Assembly: GCA_941918925.1 (NCBI GenBank)
Contig: OW799233.1
Span: 155,104,845 to 155,168,844, forward strand
Direction of reading: 5' to 3'
Source: Phyto melanocephala
Lineage: Eukaryota > Arthropoda > Insecta > Diptera > Rhinophoridae
Length of the DNA stretch: 64,000 nucleotides
This document shows positions 1 through 12,289 of the stretch, piece after piece; position 1 is the first letter of the stretch, and each line of letters starts with the position of its first letter. Made by a program: the position numbers and the translations under genes. The notes beneath the pieces are model-generated. The model had not been told where the DNA came from and made no database searches. It saw nothing but the letters and a program-made list of their open reading frames with translations.

Positions 1-396
1 GGAGCGCACACCAATGACAGTTTAAAACTTTATAATTTTACTCCTAAAACAAACCGTATGGTTATAAATATTTAAAACTTTGTTTGTCTTAAATTAATTT
101 TGATTTGCTCAGCAAATAAATACATTTCATTTTGTGTTTACATAATTTATATTCAAAGTTTAAATGCTTTAAATAAAAATGTCAAAAAATAAATATTTTT
201 CTGAGTTAAGCCTTTTGCTTAAATCCTGTTTAAATTCGTATTTGCCATGCAAAAGAAATATTAAAAATCCTCTAGTCAATGTTTACTTTTGAATAAAGAT
301 TAACAGCAGATTTATGTTCAATGAAACGTTGTACATGCAGTAAAGAGATTTGCTTTAAAAAAATTAACGCACGAAAAAATATTAATTCAACAAATA
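1..396. other. AT-rich intergenic or intronic sequence, nothing recognised
   Basis: No long reading frame, splice-like exon or inverted repeat is visible. Only A/T-rich unique-looking sequence precedes the first transposon. Confidence 0.6.
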
Positions 397-945
397 AAGG
401 GTCCGCCATCTGATGTTTTTTTTTTCAACTAGTGCTTATTTCGTGAATGGTAACACTTAGCTCATATCTGATTTAATAGATAATTAGTTTTATCCTTCCG
501 CTGAACGAATATGGTTGTGTATACGCTTGAACAACGCTGGGAAATATTGCGACATTACTTTGGCCGATTTTGTCAAAGAAATAATCTTTCCAGATGAAGC
601 TCATTTTGATCTTGGCGGGTATGTAAACAAGCAAAATTGTCGCATTCAGGAAACCCGCACGCATACATTGAAAAGCCGATACACCCAAAACGAGTCACTG
701 TTTGGTGCAGATTTTCGTCCAGAGGCATAATTGGGCCATTTTTCTTCGAAAATGAGCAAGGAGTGGCCGAGTCAATGGCGATCGTTATCGGGCCATGTTG
801 AACGAATTTTTGTTCACAAAAATTTTAGAGGAGGATATTGGCAACATTTGGTTTCAACAGGACGGAGCTACGTGCCACACAGCCGTAGCACAGTAGTCTT
901 TTTTATAGCATTTTCAAAAAAAAAAAAATTATTTGGCGGACCCTT
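397..945 (+). mobile_element. Internally deleted Tc1/mariner-type transposon with intact ends
   Basis: Both ends carry the inverted repeat AAGGGTCCGCCA, flanked on each side by TA (395-396 and 946-947), the target duplication of Tc1/mariner elements. Inside, the plus strand starts with an ATG at 511 giving MVVYTLEQRWEILRHYFG, the N-terminal helix-turn-helix start of this transposase group. It then jumps straight to the catalytic region, with DEAHFDLGGYVNKQNCRI around 590-650. It continues with frameshifts through motifs resembling FFFENEQGV and FQQDGATCHTA to about 895. Most of the protein between the DNA-binding start and the first catalytic Asp is deleted, so this is a non-autonomous relic. 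The class call is firm; the exact family is not. Confidence 0.85.
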
Positions 946-1900
946 TATAAATTTTCTTTTGAGCTCATACAATTTTTATTACGCAGCAAATAAAACTTCA
1001 TTACATAAAAACACTTCTAGACATTATTTTAAATCCGACTGTGAACTTGGTTCAGTTTTTTGTTTCAGTTTTTTTCCAGATTTATATGGTTTTACTTTAC
1101 GGCTTTCAGAAACCTTCAAATGTGCATGTTAGTCAACTTAATTGTAGTGTTGTCTCCTTTTCTCTTTTAACAATGTGTAAACGTAGCAACTTATGTTTTA
1201 TAGAACGGCACTTTATTGCTAAAGTGTGTTTATTTTTATTGGGTGGAGAACACGACACAAGTAATTTATTTATAAAATTTAATATTTTTGTTTTAATTTT
1301 CACTCTAAATTATTATCAGGTAAAATTATTTTAATTTTCTTTGTTTCTGCAAAGAAAAACAAAAACTTCAAAGAAAATGAAAAGGATTTTGACAGCTAAT
1401 TGCAGCAATAATTGCTCAAGCAATCAGCAGAGCAATGATTGCGCAATGCATTGCTACATATATCAATTTGCGGTCTACACATCGCAATTTCTATGGACGC
1501 AATCAAATTTGACAATTGCGGTAATAAATATTGCTACGTGAAGACCCCGGGTTAACATCACGATGCAGATCTTCTAAGTTTAACAAAAAGCTTTCACACT
1601 TGAGAAATAAGAACGCATACAGACATATCTGTTTGTTTCATTCTTTTCGATTTCACTAACGCATAAGTCTTAACTTGTGTAAAAAACTACCTAAAAGACG
1701 CTGAGATGAGAAAAAATATGTGACAGAAGAGCGAAAATTTAATAAATTTTCAGCATTGAAAGTCATGTACTATACATTCTACCTCTTGCTACCCTTACCT
1801 ATTAACTTCAATATCATTAATTTGCCTTAAGCGCTCGCCATTCACCGGTTTCGACTCGCTTACCGCACCAAGCAGTCACTTTTTCGAAATGTAATGGAGT
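946..1900. other. Intergenic sequence with a GCAAT/ATTGC-rich patch
   Basis: No gene is seen. About 1403-1535 is unusually dense in GCAAT and its complement ATTGC, forming several short palindromes. The short reading frames here have no recognisable protein features. Confidence 0.5.
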
Positions 1901-2245
1901 CTAATGAGAATTGTGCTTCCACCAAAACCGACATTTCTGCTTATTTACATACCCTTTATGCCAGAAACAAACCCTATCACTGAAGATTATTTGACGACAC
2001 TTTAAAAATTTCCAAGTAGCCACGTCTACAATAGCGATGGTACGGTTTGGGATCGTTTTAAAGAATCTTATCTTAAGACAAAGTGTGGTCTTAAATCGAT
2101 CCATACTATTGCGTATGACCTGCTCAGGTGGACAACTATGCGCACTGAAAACTTTACGAATTGCTACATGAGTTTGGCGAGCGAAGGGTGAATTTCGAAA
2201 ATAAATTTCCACCATTTGTAATCGTTGTTGTCGTGTAAGTCTTTG
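1895..2245 (-). mobile_element. Internally deleted Tc1/mariner-type transposase relic
   Basis: On the minus strand a single open frame begins MQRLTRQQRLQMVEIYF, the typical N-terminal start of the mariner-like group with an EAHF catalytic block. It continues through PPEQVIRNSMDRFKTTL (helix-turn-helix region). It then passes directly into IIFSDRVCFWHKGYVNKQKC, the first catalytic block. The linker and everything after that block are missing, the same kind of internal deletion as in the element at 397-945. In the catalytic block the usual DEAHF is degraded to DRVCF. Terminal repeats were not identified, so the true element is probably longer than given. Confidence 0.8.
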
Positions 2246-2260
2246 CATGGTGAATCGCAA

Positions 2261-4270
2261 AATATACTAAAAAAAATTTACACTTTATTAATATGACAGG
2301 CAATTTCAAAGTTACTTGTCTAGGAAGTTCTATACTTTGTTCCCTTTTTCATGGCTGAAATAATAAGCAGTGCAGAATACATGTTTTGTTCCGTTTTCGT
2401 ATGTATGTAAACCACTAAATAATTTTTTGTATGCAATGCTGCGGTAAATGCTGCTTACAAAATCACCAAAAAAATTTTGGTGCACGTACGAATTAAAATT
2501 GCGAAAAAAAAAATTCTGATGCTTCAACCAAAAAATTATAGAACTACATTAGGCAGCACTTCTATTTGTAGCAATCAAAATTGTTTTCATAGTAAAAATA
2601 AATTTTTGTAAAACTATTTCCTCAATTTTTAACTTTTAAGCTCGTTTTTGACTTTTTTTTAATTACAAGAAGTCAATACGGTCCAAATAAAAACGAAATT
2701 TAATATTCGGTTATCCTTAACTCATTTTTGTTGTCTTAATGAAACTAAAAACTGTTAATGGAGACCATAAAAACGTAAACATACTACTACATACTAACAT
2801 ACTTGTAGGCTTGTGTATTATTTAATAACCCTTAGGTTGATGGATTGAAGAATTCTTGTGGCTAAAAAAATAATGTTGAAGTTTTAGTGTTAACAATATT
2901 TGTTATTTTATTCTGCTTATTTTCTATCTTAAACGTGTTAATAGCATCAATAAATAAACATTTCTCAAACGGTTTTAATAATTATAAATGTTTTTTTTTT
3001 TAATAATAAGTGTAACAAATCGATCACGTAAAACGAGACGGTTTCTTGTAATTCGCATTAGTTGCTTTATTTAACTTTTTAGGTTACTTTTAATTATTCC
3101 ATAAATATCCTTGAGAAGCATCTTAAAGTTTGTTTTACTATTTAAGTGCTTTTTGGCGTTAAAATAATTTTACCTTAAAAGCAATTGCACGTCCTCATAA
3201 AATTTATTTCTTATTTGTTCTTAATAGGCTCTGAAATAAATTTGTTTGATGAATTATGTATTACGTTTTTATATAGACTGTAAATGTAAAACTTCCGTTT
3301 TTATTATTGCAAAAAAAAAACAAATAAATTATTTTATACTCTTACCAATAAACTAAAAAGGAATTAAACGGAAGCTTAATTTATAAAAAAGTTTACTTAT
3401 TTATTTGGACTGAAAATGTTCTTAGAACGTGTTATAAATTTTTAAAGTTTGGAAATATTTTACTCCTAAGTTTACGCTTTAAATTCTTCCTTAATTTGTC
3501 TAAAATAAATTGCTTTTCTTTATCCCGTACTATTAAAATCAACACTCAAGCATATTATGTACATATCTGCAATTAAAATTGTTGTTATATTAACTACGAA
3601 ATACACGTGCTTGGTATTGCTGTTTATTTTTCTTGATCATTATAAACGACAATAAATTATTTCCACATTTTTGTTTTTAGAAAAATTTTTATGTTTTTCG
3701 TTTTTTTTTTCAAGTTTAATTTCATTTCATCAATAAATAACAAATGTAATAAAATTAAACGTACTACCTCTAAATGAAATCATACCAAACAAAAGTAACA
3801 AAATAGTCAAATTTATTAAGAAAATTACCAAAACTACCTCTAGACAAAATCAAAATAGCACAAATATTTTTGAGAATGTAATATTGTAATTTTGGTTCGG
3901 AGCGTTTAAAGGCTAAGCAATGGGTATAATAAATGATATAATAAGTTAAATATGTAGCATATACTTAGGCTAAAATTTAGTAATAATTTTAAAAGTTCTT
4001 TTAAAGATGTCATAAAACTTTAAAAGAGTTTTATTGTATAATTTAAGTAGTAAATATAAAAAACACTAAGATAAAAAATACCAACAAATTAAACTAGCCC
4101 AAAAAATTAAATTAAAAAATGTAAAGCATACTTATAGGCCTATTCATAAGATATAGCATAATTTAGTAATAATTAAAAAAAAAACAATAAAAATATATTA
4201 GAAAATACTAGTAAAATATAAGTTAAATTTTTTAATATATAAAAATCAAAAATAAGACTGCTATTTAAAC
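2261..4270. other. AT-rich non-coding sequence, nothing recognised
   Basis: Two kilobases of very AT-rich sequence with homopolymer runs and no credible exon, RNA or repeat end. Confidence 0.55.
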
Positions 4271-4825
4271 TGGCCCGTATTTAAAAAAAATATTTTAAGT
4301 TTATTAATGGCTTATTAGAAAGAAATTTCCCAGCAAAATCTTTACTTACCTAGTAAGTTAGAAAGTAATATTGGACATACACATAAACTAGTTACTTTTC
4401 GACCGAATAACTATTTATTTTTGTTTGAGTTGTCCCAGAAATCATGACCCTCGCTTACAAATGAACTTACAAAAAGCAATAAAACAAGTAGTTACCAATA
4501 AAGCTGAATTATAGCTGGATATTTTTATACTGTTGCAATACAAAAAAATTTAAAAATTATAATATTGGGCATATTATAATATTTATGAAGTTAATTTAAA
4601 GTTCACTGTTTAAAAAAATATATAAAAAGTATTTACGAAGGTCATAACCAATAGGCCATTACTCTGTACTTTAAAATAATGATGTTGGTAGCGACCCCTC
4701 ATTACTATGTAATATATGATGTAATGACAACCTATTACACAATTTCAAAAAGATTTTGTTGGGTTGTTATAAATATATCAAATAAGCCTTCAATAAACCA
4801 AAAATATTTTTTATGAATACAGCAG
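4271..4825. mobile_element. Foldback MITE (TTA-type family) split by another MITE
   Basis: The left arm (about 4272-4328: GCCCGTATTTAAAA, AGTTTATTAATGGCTTAT) and the right arm (4764-4825: TCAAATAAGCC, AATAAACC, TTTATGAATACAGCAG) match the two halves of the intact 117-bp foldback element at 43,344-43,460. Between them sits a complete MITE of another family (4329-4763). The host element is therefore older than the insert. Confidence 0.75.
4329..4763. mobile_element. MITE with CCCAGCAAAATCTTT terminal repeats, copy 1
   Basis: It starts CCCAGCAAAATCTTT and ends AAAGATTTTGTTGGG, an inverted pair with one difference. A second copy lies at 7398-7736. Within the shared parts the two copies are nearly identical. 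This copy has about 95 extra AT-rich bases (about 4547-4643) that the second lacks. No reading frame of note is present, so it is non-autonomous. Confidence 0.85.
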
Positions 4826-6579
4826 AATATTTTTAAAAGTTAAATAATATAAGTTATTGTACATATTTAGGTCATAAAATTGGAAGACGTAATATTATAG
4901 TACTGGGTTTCAAACATCCGTGCTGATTTTTTTTTTTTTTTTTTTTTTTTTGCCAAATTGGACAATGCTAAGGTCAGGTACACTTTACGTTAATAATTTT
5001 TAAATTATCATTGAGACATATGGATGGATATACTTAAGTAAACGTCAGGGTTTTAATGATCCATATAAAAATATAAATTCTTTTCTATGCTTTCATCTAA
5101 ATAGTTAACAAGCTTTAAATATTTTATAAATAAAAAATTTATAAAAAAAAACAAACAAGCCATTGAGAAATTATGGGACATATCCAAACCTAACAGCGAA
5201 AATAACGTAACTGACATATTTTTCGAAATTGATTTTAATAGAGAATTGTTCTCCAGCCTCCAACACTTTACCTCGTCTGTTAGATTATACAAGCCACTCA
5301 GTTTGATCGTAAACCTCACCCACGTTTTTGTGTGGCTTTAAAAATAACGTAACTGACATTAAAAAAAATGTGAGATTCACCGAATAATTAACGAATTAAA
5401 TAAATGAATTACATAATTATAACAAGCAACTGAAAAACTATTCGCTATAAACAAACTCATTGTCACGACATACTCACAGAAAAAGAAAACTCAAATTAAC
5501 GAAGTCATTTCTGAAGTTTTACTATCAAAACTTATCCAAATAGTTTATGCAAACTTACTGCCAATAACACACCTCTTATATTTGTATTTAATGATTTTCT
5601 AATTGTAACTTTTCTTAAGAAATAACAAAACAGTCCAATGCTTGGCTTGACATGTAAGTTTGGAGTTTGTTCGCAGTGAAACTGAAAAATTTGATATAAA
5701 TTATTATTTACTTTGTGGAAAACGTTTATTTGCAAATTTACGCAAAATATTTGATGTGGTCAATTAAATAAGTGTTGAATCTAGCTTACTAAAATTCAAT
5801 TTAAAAAACAGATTTAGAAAGCTACTCCTTTAAAATTGTATTCTATGTGTTACGTTAATTTTACGCTCACAATTTAGTCTAACCTGTTAAAAATATAGAA
5901 GACAAATTTAACAAAATGTCAACAAAAAAAGTTCCATATAGAAAATTAAGGTAAAACTAATTTATAAATTGCATAAGATCATTGGCAGTCTACATTTAAA
6001 TATTCTCTTCAATAAAATTTGGTTATTAGGGGTTATGTCATTTTAGCTGTTAAGGCTCGATATGTCAATAATGCATGACATACCAGAATATAAATATTGT
6101 TGCATATATTGAATATTATGGATCGCTATGAAACTCTATGTCAATTTAATTAAGTATACCAGTGCGTTTATCTGTTAAGCAAAATTTTTAATTTTTATAT
6201 GTTTTTCTTTAGCGTTGTCAAACCGGAAACAGTTGTAAGGAATGCCTTTGAACAAGTTGTCCATCACAAATTCCAAAATAGTCTGCTAAACCAATCATGC
6301 GATTTAAAAAATAAAAACTATTTTATAACCATATTTTTAGTAAGATTATTAACAAAAATTATAGGAATTATGTATTACTTTTTACAAATTACAAAATTTT
6401 AAGCTTTTGTGGTACCCCTTTCGTCAATGCTTTCAATACCACTTTCCTTTTAAATGTTTGACATTTTTGAGTAACATCCTTATCCTGCAATTTTGATGTA
6501 CTATACTATAGTTAGTGTTAGTTACAGTTTTCCTTATTGTTTACATACCAGAGACTGGGATAACCTGGGAGCGACCTTA
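4826..6579. other. AT-rich non-coding sequence with a poly-T run
   Basis: A run of 25 T lies at 4927-4951. A 17-base motif AATAACGTAACTGACAT occurs twice (about 5199 and 5342) with about 140 bases between. No exon is recognised. Confidence 0.5.
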
Positions 6580-7260
6580 ATAAGAAGGTTCAATGCGCTG
6601 GTGCATTTAAAGTCATTTAACAATACGGTCTTAATTTATCTTTTAACAAAAGTTTGGATTTGCTTCTCAAGGCACTAAAAGCACTTCATTGTTTAAGTAC
6701 AACTTAAACGCCACTCCGCTGTAACGACAAGAAGCTAGGTCGGGCCACAATTAGGAGACATTTCATGCTAACAAAATGTTTATATAACTTATTCCATAAT
6801 TCTTTTATATACGTTTCCAAATTGATTAAACTTGCCGTCACGACACAAGACACAAGAATTTTTTAGTAAATTTTATTAACCTTATTTTCCCCTAAATTTG
6901 TCGTCTACATTTCTCTGTGAGTCTACAACGAAATATTTCTGGCTTGGAACCTGTGAGAAGTCAACTAAAACTTACGTGCTATCGTCCACAATGCAGCTAT
7001 TAAATTTTTCAAAGAAAGCATTCTTTAATTTTTTGTTACGTTGCTTACACCGTTTTTTATCTAGAACTTTCTTTAACACGGCATTAATTTTGATCGCCTT
7101 ATTTTGTTCACAAATGCTGTTTCTTTTCTGTTAGAACCTGCCTTTCGAGGGATTTTTAGGTCGTCATTAAACTTATCAGGAGTTTTAGCAAACGTTTTTG
7201 GGCCCTGTTTTAGTTCCCTAGCTATTCTTTATCTGTCCATTGAGGGTAATTTTTAAAAAT
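6580..7260 (-). mobile_element. DD37E-type Tc1/mariner superfamily relic, copy 1
   Basis: Read on the minus strand, scattered frames reproduce the same protein as the better preserved copy at 25.4-26.4 kb. These include a KAGS segment near 7140, then KKLKNAFFEKF, IVDDST, DFSQVPSQKYFVVDSQ and NVDDKF between about 7040 and 6895. WPDLASCRY and LLVP-EANP follow near 6745-6640. Stops and frameshifts are frequent and the end after the last catalytic block is not found. The short plus-strand open frame across 6898-7134 is an antisense shadow. The identification rests on the shared motifs with the second copy. Confidence 0.7.
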
Positions 7261-7397
7261 TTTCACAAAGTTTTTTTTTTTTAATTTCTAGTTAGCTGGA
7301 TATTTTGAGTCGAATGAAAGCTTCTATCGCGAAAATTTAATATGTAAAACAAGGTATATTAATAAGGTACTCGTACATAATCAGTTGATTGTAGGAT

Positions 7398-7736
7398 CCC
7401 AGCAAAATCTTTACTTACCTAGTAAGTTAGCAAGTAATATTGGAGATACACATAAACTAGTTACTTTTCGACCGAATAACTACTTATTTTTGTTTGAGTT
7501 GTCCCAGAAATCATGACCCTCGCTTACAAATGAACTTACAAAAAGCAATAAAATAAGTAGTTACCAATAAAGCTGAATTATAGCTGGATATTTTTATACT
7601 GTTGCAATACAAAAATATAACCAATAGGCCATTACTCTGTACTTTAAAATAATGATGTTGGTAACGACCCCTCATTACTATGTAATATATGAAGTAATGA
7701 CAACCTATTACACAATTTCAAAAAGATTTTGCTGGG
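7398..7736. mobile_element. MITE with CCCAGCAAAATCTTT terminal repeats, copy 2
   Basis: The ends are CCCAGCAAAATCTTT and AAAGATTTTGCTGGG, a perfect inverted pair. The element is flanked by AT on both sides. It is 339 bp and same-orientation to copy 1 at 4329-4763, with few substitutions. It has a clean gap relative to copy 1 after TGCAATACAAAAA. Confidence 0.85.
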
Positions 7737-8887
7737 ATTTACAAGTAATGACCAGTTTTTAATAAATTGTCTAAATTTGTCAAATTTTATGTTTTATTTT
7801 CTACAAAAATAATTTGTAGTTGCCGTTGGTTTAAAATGTTTTGAGAAAAACCAAACCGAGAAAATAAAGTTTTAAAAAATTATAGTATAAAAGGAATTGT
7901 GTGACATATACAGACATATATTGTTTATATGCGATGCATTACCTTATGAATGTGCCTTGATATAAAATTTTTGTATATTTAGTTTTGCAGAACAAACCTC
8001 TGTGAATTTGAGTGTTTTTTTAAAAAGTTACTCCAAAAGAAGTGATGGACAGTTTTTGTTTAAAACACAGTTTTTTTTAAATTATTACTCTGATATTTAT
8101 TCATATGGCTTTCAATACACTCACATATGTATACATTATATAGCTAATAAAATAATATTTAAAAGAAATTTATTAACCATTAAATGTAAGTTTAATACCT
8201 CAGATAAACCTCAATATGGACTAATTACAAGTAAAATACCGCTTTTCTTTACACTACCTCTTGATGTTAGAAAAATTATAAAAAAAGAAATACATGTTGT
8301 GTCTTAGTTTGATTTTAAAATACTTAAATAAAAATAATTGGTACTGATTGTAAGGAAACACCTGTAACTAATGTTATCTTGAAATCGATCGTCTTAAAAA
8401 GAATAACTAAACTTTTTCATATTTTATTTATTCATTTATGCACATCAATGTTCTTAAAAGAAATTATTTATATGCACATATATTAACACAGAAAACAAAT
8501 TTAAATGTATCGGCCATCATCTGCTGTGTTTCTACATAATTTATTTTAGTAACATGGCTCTAGTTATAAATGCACGAAAATCTATTCCTCTTTCATCGCT
8601 ATAATACTTCAACTGTGTTTGTAAAAGGACTCTTCAAAAATAACGAGTCGTTGTTGGTAGTATGTTAAGGTCATGATGTTTTAAGCAAAGTCTGGCAAAT
8701 TTTATTTTTAATTTTTTGTTTAGTCATTGAATCCAAATCTCTATGACAAACTTTACGATTGGCATCTTCTTTAAGGCCCATTATTATAACTTGCTAAAGA
8801 GCAGAATTTTGTCGGACAGTTAAATGGTTTTGCATTATAAACCCTTAATATATTATTTTTTATCCATTAAATATTATTAAAGTTAAC
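7737..8887. other. AT-rich non-coding sequence, no supported gene
   Basis: An open frame of about 100 codons at 8002-8307 has no recognisable domain and the base composition of its surroundings, so I do not call it. Nothing else is seen. Confidence 0.5.
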
Positions 8888-9345
8888 AGGAGAGGGCGAA
8901 GGTGCTTATTAACGACAGTAGGGTAACCAACTCTATTGACTCTCTCGAACACCGTCGCAATGTGGGTTGTGTTTCACTCTTCTATCGATATTACAATGGA
9001 ATATGCTCCGATGAGATAAGGGAACTTGTTCCTGAGAACCGCAATTTTGCACGTAATACTCGTTTTTCCAGAAGAGCACACCCATATGTGGTCGATTGGC
9101 CAGTGGATCGAACTACATATTACAGGGAAAATTCGTTCTTTAGTCGTACTGTTCGTATCTGGAACAGACTCCCCGCTGAAGTTTTTCCAGCCACTTACAA
9201 TCTGGAAAAGTTTAAATCAAATGTCCACAAACACTACTTCCTTTCTCCTCCTACCCATAACCTATTTTCCTGATACCAACACAATGCATGCATGAATAGG
9301 GGACATCCCCTGAGTGTTGTATATTAAAAAAAAAATAATAATAAT
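8888..9345 (+). mobile_element. 5'-truncated non-LTR retrotransposon (LINE), ORF2 C-terminus
   Basis: One open frame runs from about 8888 to the stop at 9271-9273. It contains SIDSLEHRRNVGCVSLFYRY, RRAHPYVVDWPVDRT, SFFSRTVRIWNRLP and FKSNVHKHY. These match the C-terminal tail that follows the reverse-transcriptase domain in insect jockey-like LINE proteins. The remaining sequence ends in an A-rich tract with AAT repeats (about 9326-9358), the usual 3' end of such elements. Everything 5' of this tail is missing, as expected for aborted target-primed reverse transcription. The frame is open with no stops, so insertion is fairly recent. The clade assignment is an inference. Confidence 0.85.
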
Positions 9346-9358
9346 AACAATAAAAAAT

Positions 9359-12289
9359 GGTGGTTGTAATTATGCAAAGTTGTTTATCGGGCAGACAAAA
9401 TCCTACCTTTAACTAAAGGCAAGTTGTAAAAATAGCCCTTAATGTTACAACTTTTAATCTTTAAATCAAGGTATTTGAACGTGATCAAATTTTTTAAATT
9501 CTTATTACAATCTGTATATCAAAATCATCTCTACGGTAACATGTCTCCTGAGTTAGTGTCAGACCAAGGTGTATTGTTAGTACGGGGTAGAGAGATGGGA
9601 CCAACACCTCTGTTTTGAAGTTAAAACTTGAGAGATCAGGGACTCGTTGGAAAGGTAATTCCTAAAATACGACTCTTCAACGTTTAGTAAATAAATTCCT
9701 CATGATCTGTTTGATAAGCTAACAAATATCGCTTGTACATCTAAAAACGCCAAATAGACCGGAAAAATTTCCGTTGTCCGTAAAAATGTGTAATCGGTTT
9801 TATGAACGATGTTGCTTGCATCCCTATACTGAAGGCATGAAATTTGTATGGCGAAGTACCGCTTTTATTGCTTCTATTGTTCTATTGCTTTATATTAAAG
9901 TCATAGATTTTCTTTTATATAATTTTTTATTATTGCATTTAACGAGTAACAATTTCAGGTTTAATTTCGTTCAATGCTAAATGATTATTTTTGTTTATAA
10001 ATTGTATACTTTAGCGATCGGTAATAATAAAGTTATTTTTACTCATTCAAACAATTTCTGTTTAGTTTCATTCCATGTTACTAATTAACCACTTGTTCTA
10101 TTCTTTAATATTGACTTATTACTACAATTTAAATAACTTTGCAACAACAATAATAATTCTTCTTGTTATACGAGCTTGAGTAGTTAAGACACGTAAATAC
10201 AACGTGAGTACGAAAACTTTCAAAGCATATTGAAGTTTGTAAATGAAAGGCTTACTCAAAGAGTTCTTAATTTTCTCCCTTACAAACCGGTTTCGTATTA
10301 AGAAAAGGATGAATGCACTTGTAATTGATTAATTTGTACAATTTTCCATTAATTTATTCACTTACAGCACCAAAGTTAAGCTGTTTTGAAGCGCATATAA
10401 ACGTACTTCCATTTTGAAATTGAATATAAGTGCTTCATAATACTTAAATTGTTTTTAACTGGGTTGTTTCTAGGATCGCTGGAGTCATGATTTTAATATA
10501 AGATGTTCCACTTCGTAGGTTTCTATTTTGCAATTAAAAAGCGCTTACGTCATTCCTACCATAGGCAGGTCTTTCTCTTGCGAACTGCTGAAAAAGGTAA
10601 CAGTATGTAAGGGAGAAATCTCTCGGACCTTCTCTGAATTGAGTGCAAAAATCTTGCGATTTTAAAATGCTAGACTCATTTTTGTGTGATTGTATGAAGT
10701 CGCAGGTGTATGCCAATGAGCTATAATTTTGTAAAGTCAACATAAGCCAGTCTAATAGATAAACGTCAGCGGAAATTTTAAAAGTGACCTTTTCGCCAAG
10801 TCGCCATGCATAAAAATAAAATGTACCACCTCACACATGGCCATTTCAATATGACACGTCTTTATCGAAAAATTTTTTTAATTAAACGCAAAAAACATTA
10901 GTATAAAAAACATAAGTAAAAAAAATAACTTTCAGTACCAATTGAAAATATTGTATAATAATAAACTAACAATTTTCGAAATTTTACAAAATAAGAAAAA
11001 ACTAAAAATATCTTTTTTTAAAAATATTTATATAAAAATTGTATAACCTACAATACCTCATTAAATAAAAGCAGTTTCAAAATCGAATGCAAAGTTTTTA
11101 TGCAACTCTTTATTACGAATTATCAAATAAAACTCTTATTTAGGCAAATTTTTGTTAACATATTAATAAAATATATATTATTAAATAAATACTTAATTAC
11201 AAAATATATAATAAATATACATAATGAACAAACAAAATCAGCATATCTTATAATTTACAAAAAAAAAAAAAATACTTGTATGTACATAAATATTTACATA
11301 AAAACTCCCCTACCCGCAGGAAAGACCGAAATTGATTAATTATTTTTTACATTAAAGTAATTAAGATTTTACATTATTTTATTTAATCTTATTTGTCTTA
11401 AAAAAGTCTTTTTATTCTTTTATTTTTTTTTTTTCTTATTAGATGTCACTATTATTGACAACTTTATATAGACTTTGATAAATGATGAAAATATTTCAAA
11501 ACATCTGGTTGTTAGTGTGATGGTTTTGCTTTAAGATTTATTTACCTAGTATTCGAGTAATTTATTTCCAATGTGAAAAATAAGAATTTAAACATAACCG
11601 TTCTTAGAAACAGTCAAATTTGGTTCGAAATAATGTAAAATGTTATTTTGATGAAGTTACAACAACATATAAGAATTGTTTTGTGAAAACTTCAGTAAAA
11701 CAAAAACATATTTTATATTTCCTATTTCTTCAATTTAAAAAATAACATGTTTTTGCAATTTAAAAAAAAAGTTGTATTTCCCATCCCTGTATAGAGCCAA
11801 TAGAACACTTTAAAACTACAAACTACATTATTCAACAAAAACTTGTAAGAAAAATTACCTTCAAAAGTCATAAAATTATACAGTTACGTTACGTAGCAAA
11901 TTTACGTACCCTAACGTAACGGTACGTTGCGTATTCAAGTTAGCGCGATAAAACGAAAACGCTATCAATTTGTTTTAAATGTTTTGAATATGGGAGTCGT
12001 TTTTGTGTTTTGCTTATTCAAAAATTGATACATTTTTACTGTCCACAGTAGAGTGCCGCTTTTCCGTGCGCTTTACGATAAGAGAATGTACAGTCAGTCA
12101 ATTAACATTTTTATAACTTCTGCATTAAAATTAGCAAATAAAAATCTAAATTTTTTGCCCTACAATATTGCATCAGCTAAGAAAAAATATTTAGACATAA
12201 ATAAATGTTTAAAAAAAAAACGTTTTAAAATATATTAATATATAAAATATATGTACGAGTTAGCCCATTTATAGGTCCATTTCTTTAGG
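9359..12289. other. AT-rich non-coding sequence
   Basis: About 2.9 kb with no credible exon. A short patch at 11,882-11,935 is dense in TACGT/ACGTA. Short open frames at 9774-9980, 10,534-10,743 and 11,100-11,339 have no recognisable features. Confidence 0.5.

Noticed and set aside
6898..7134. 78-codon plus-strand frame
   Set aside because: Antisense to the minus-strand DD37E relic.
8002..8307. 101-codon plus-strand frame
   Set aside because: No recognisable family, composition equal to surroundings. An AG precedes it, but that is weak evidence.
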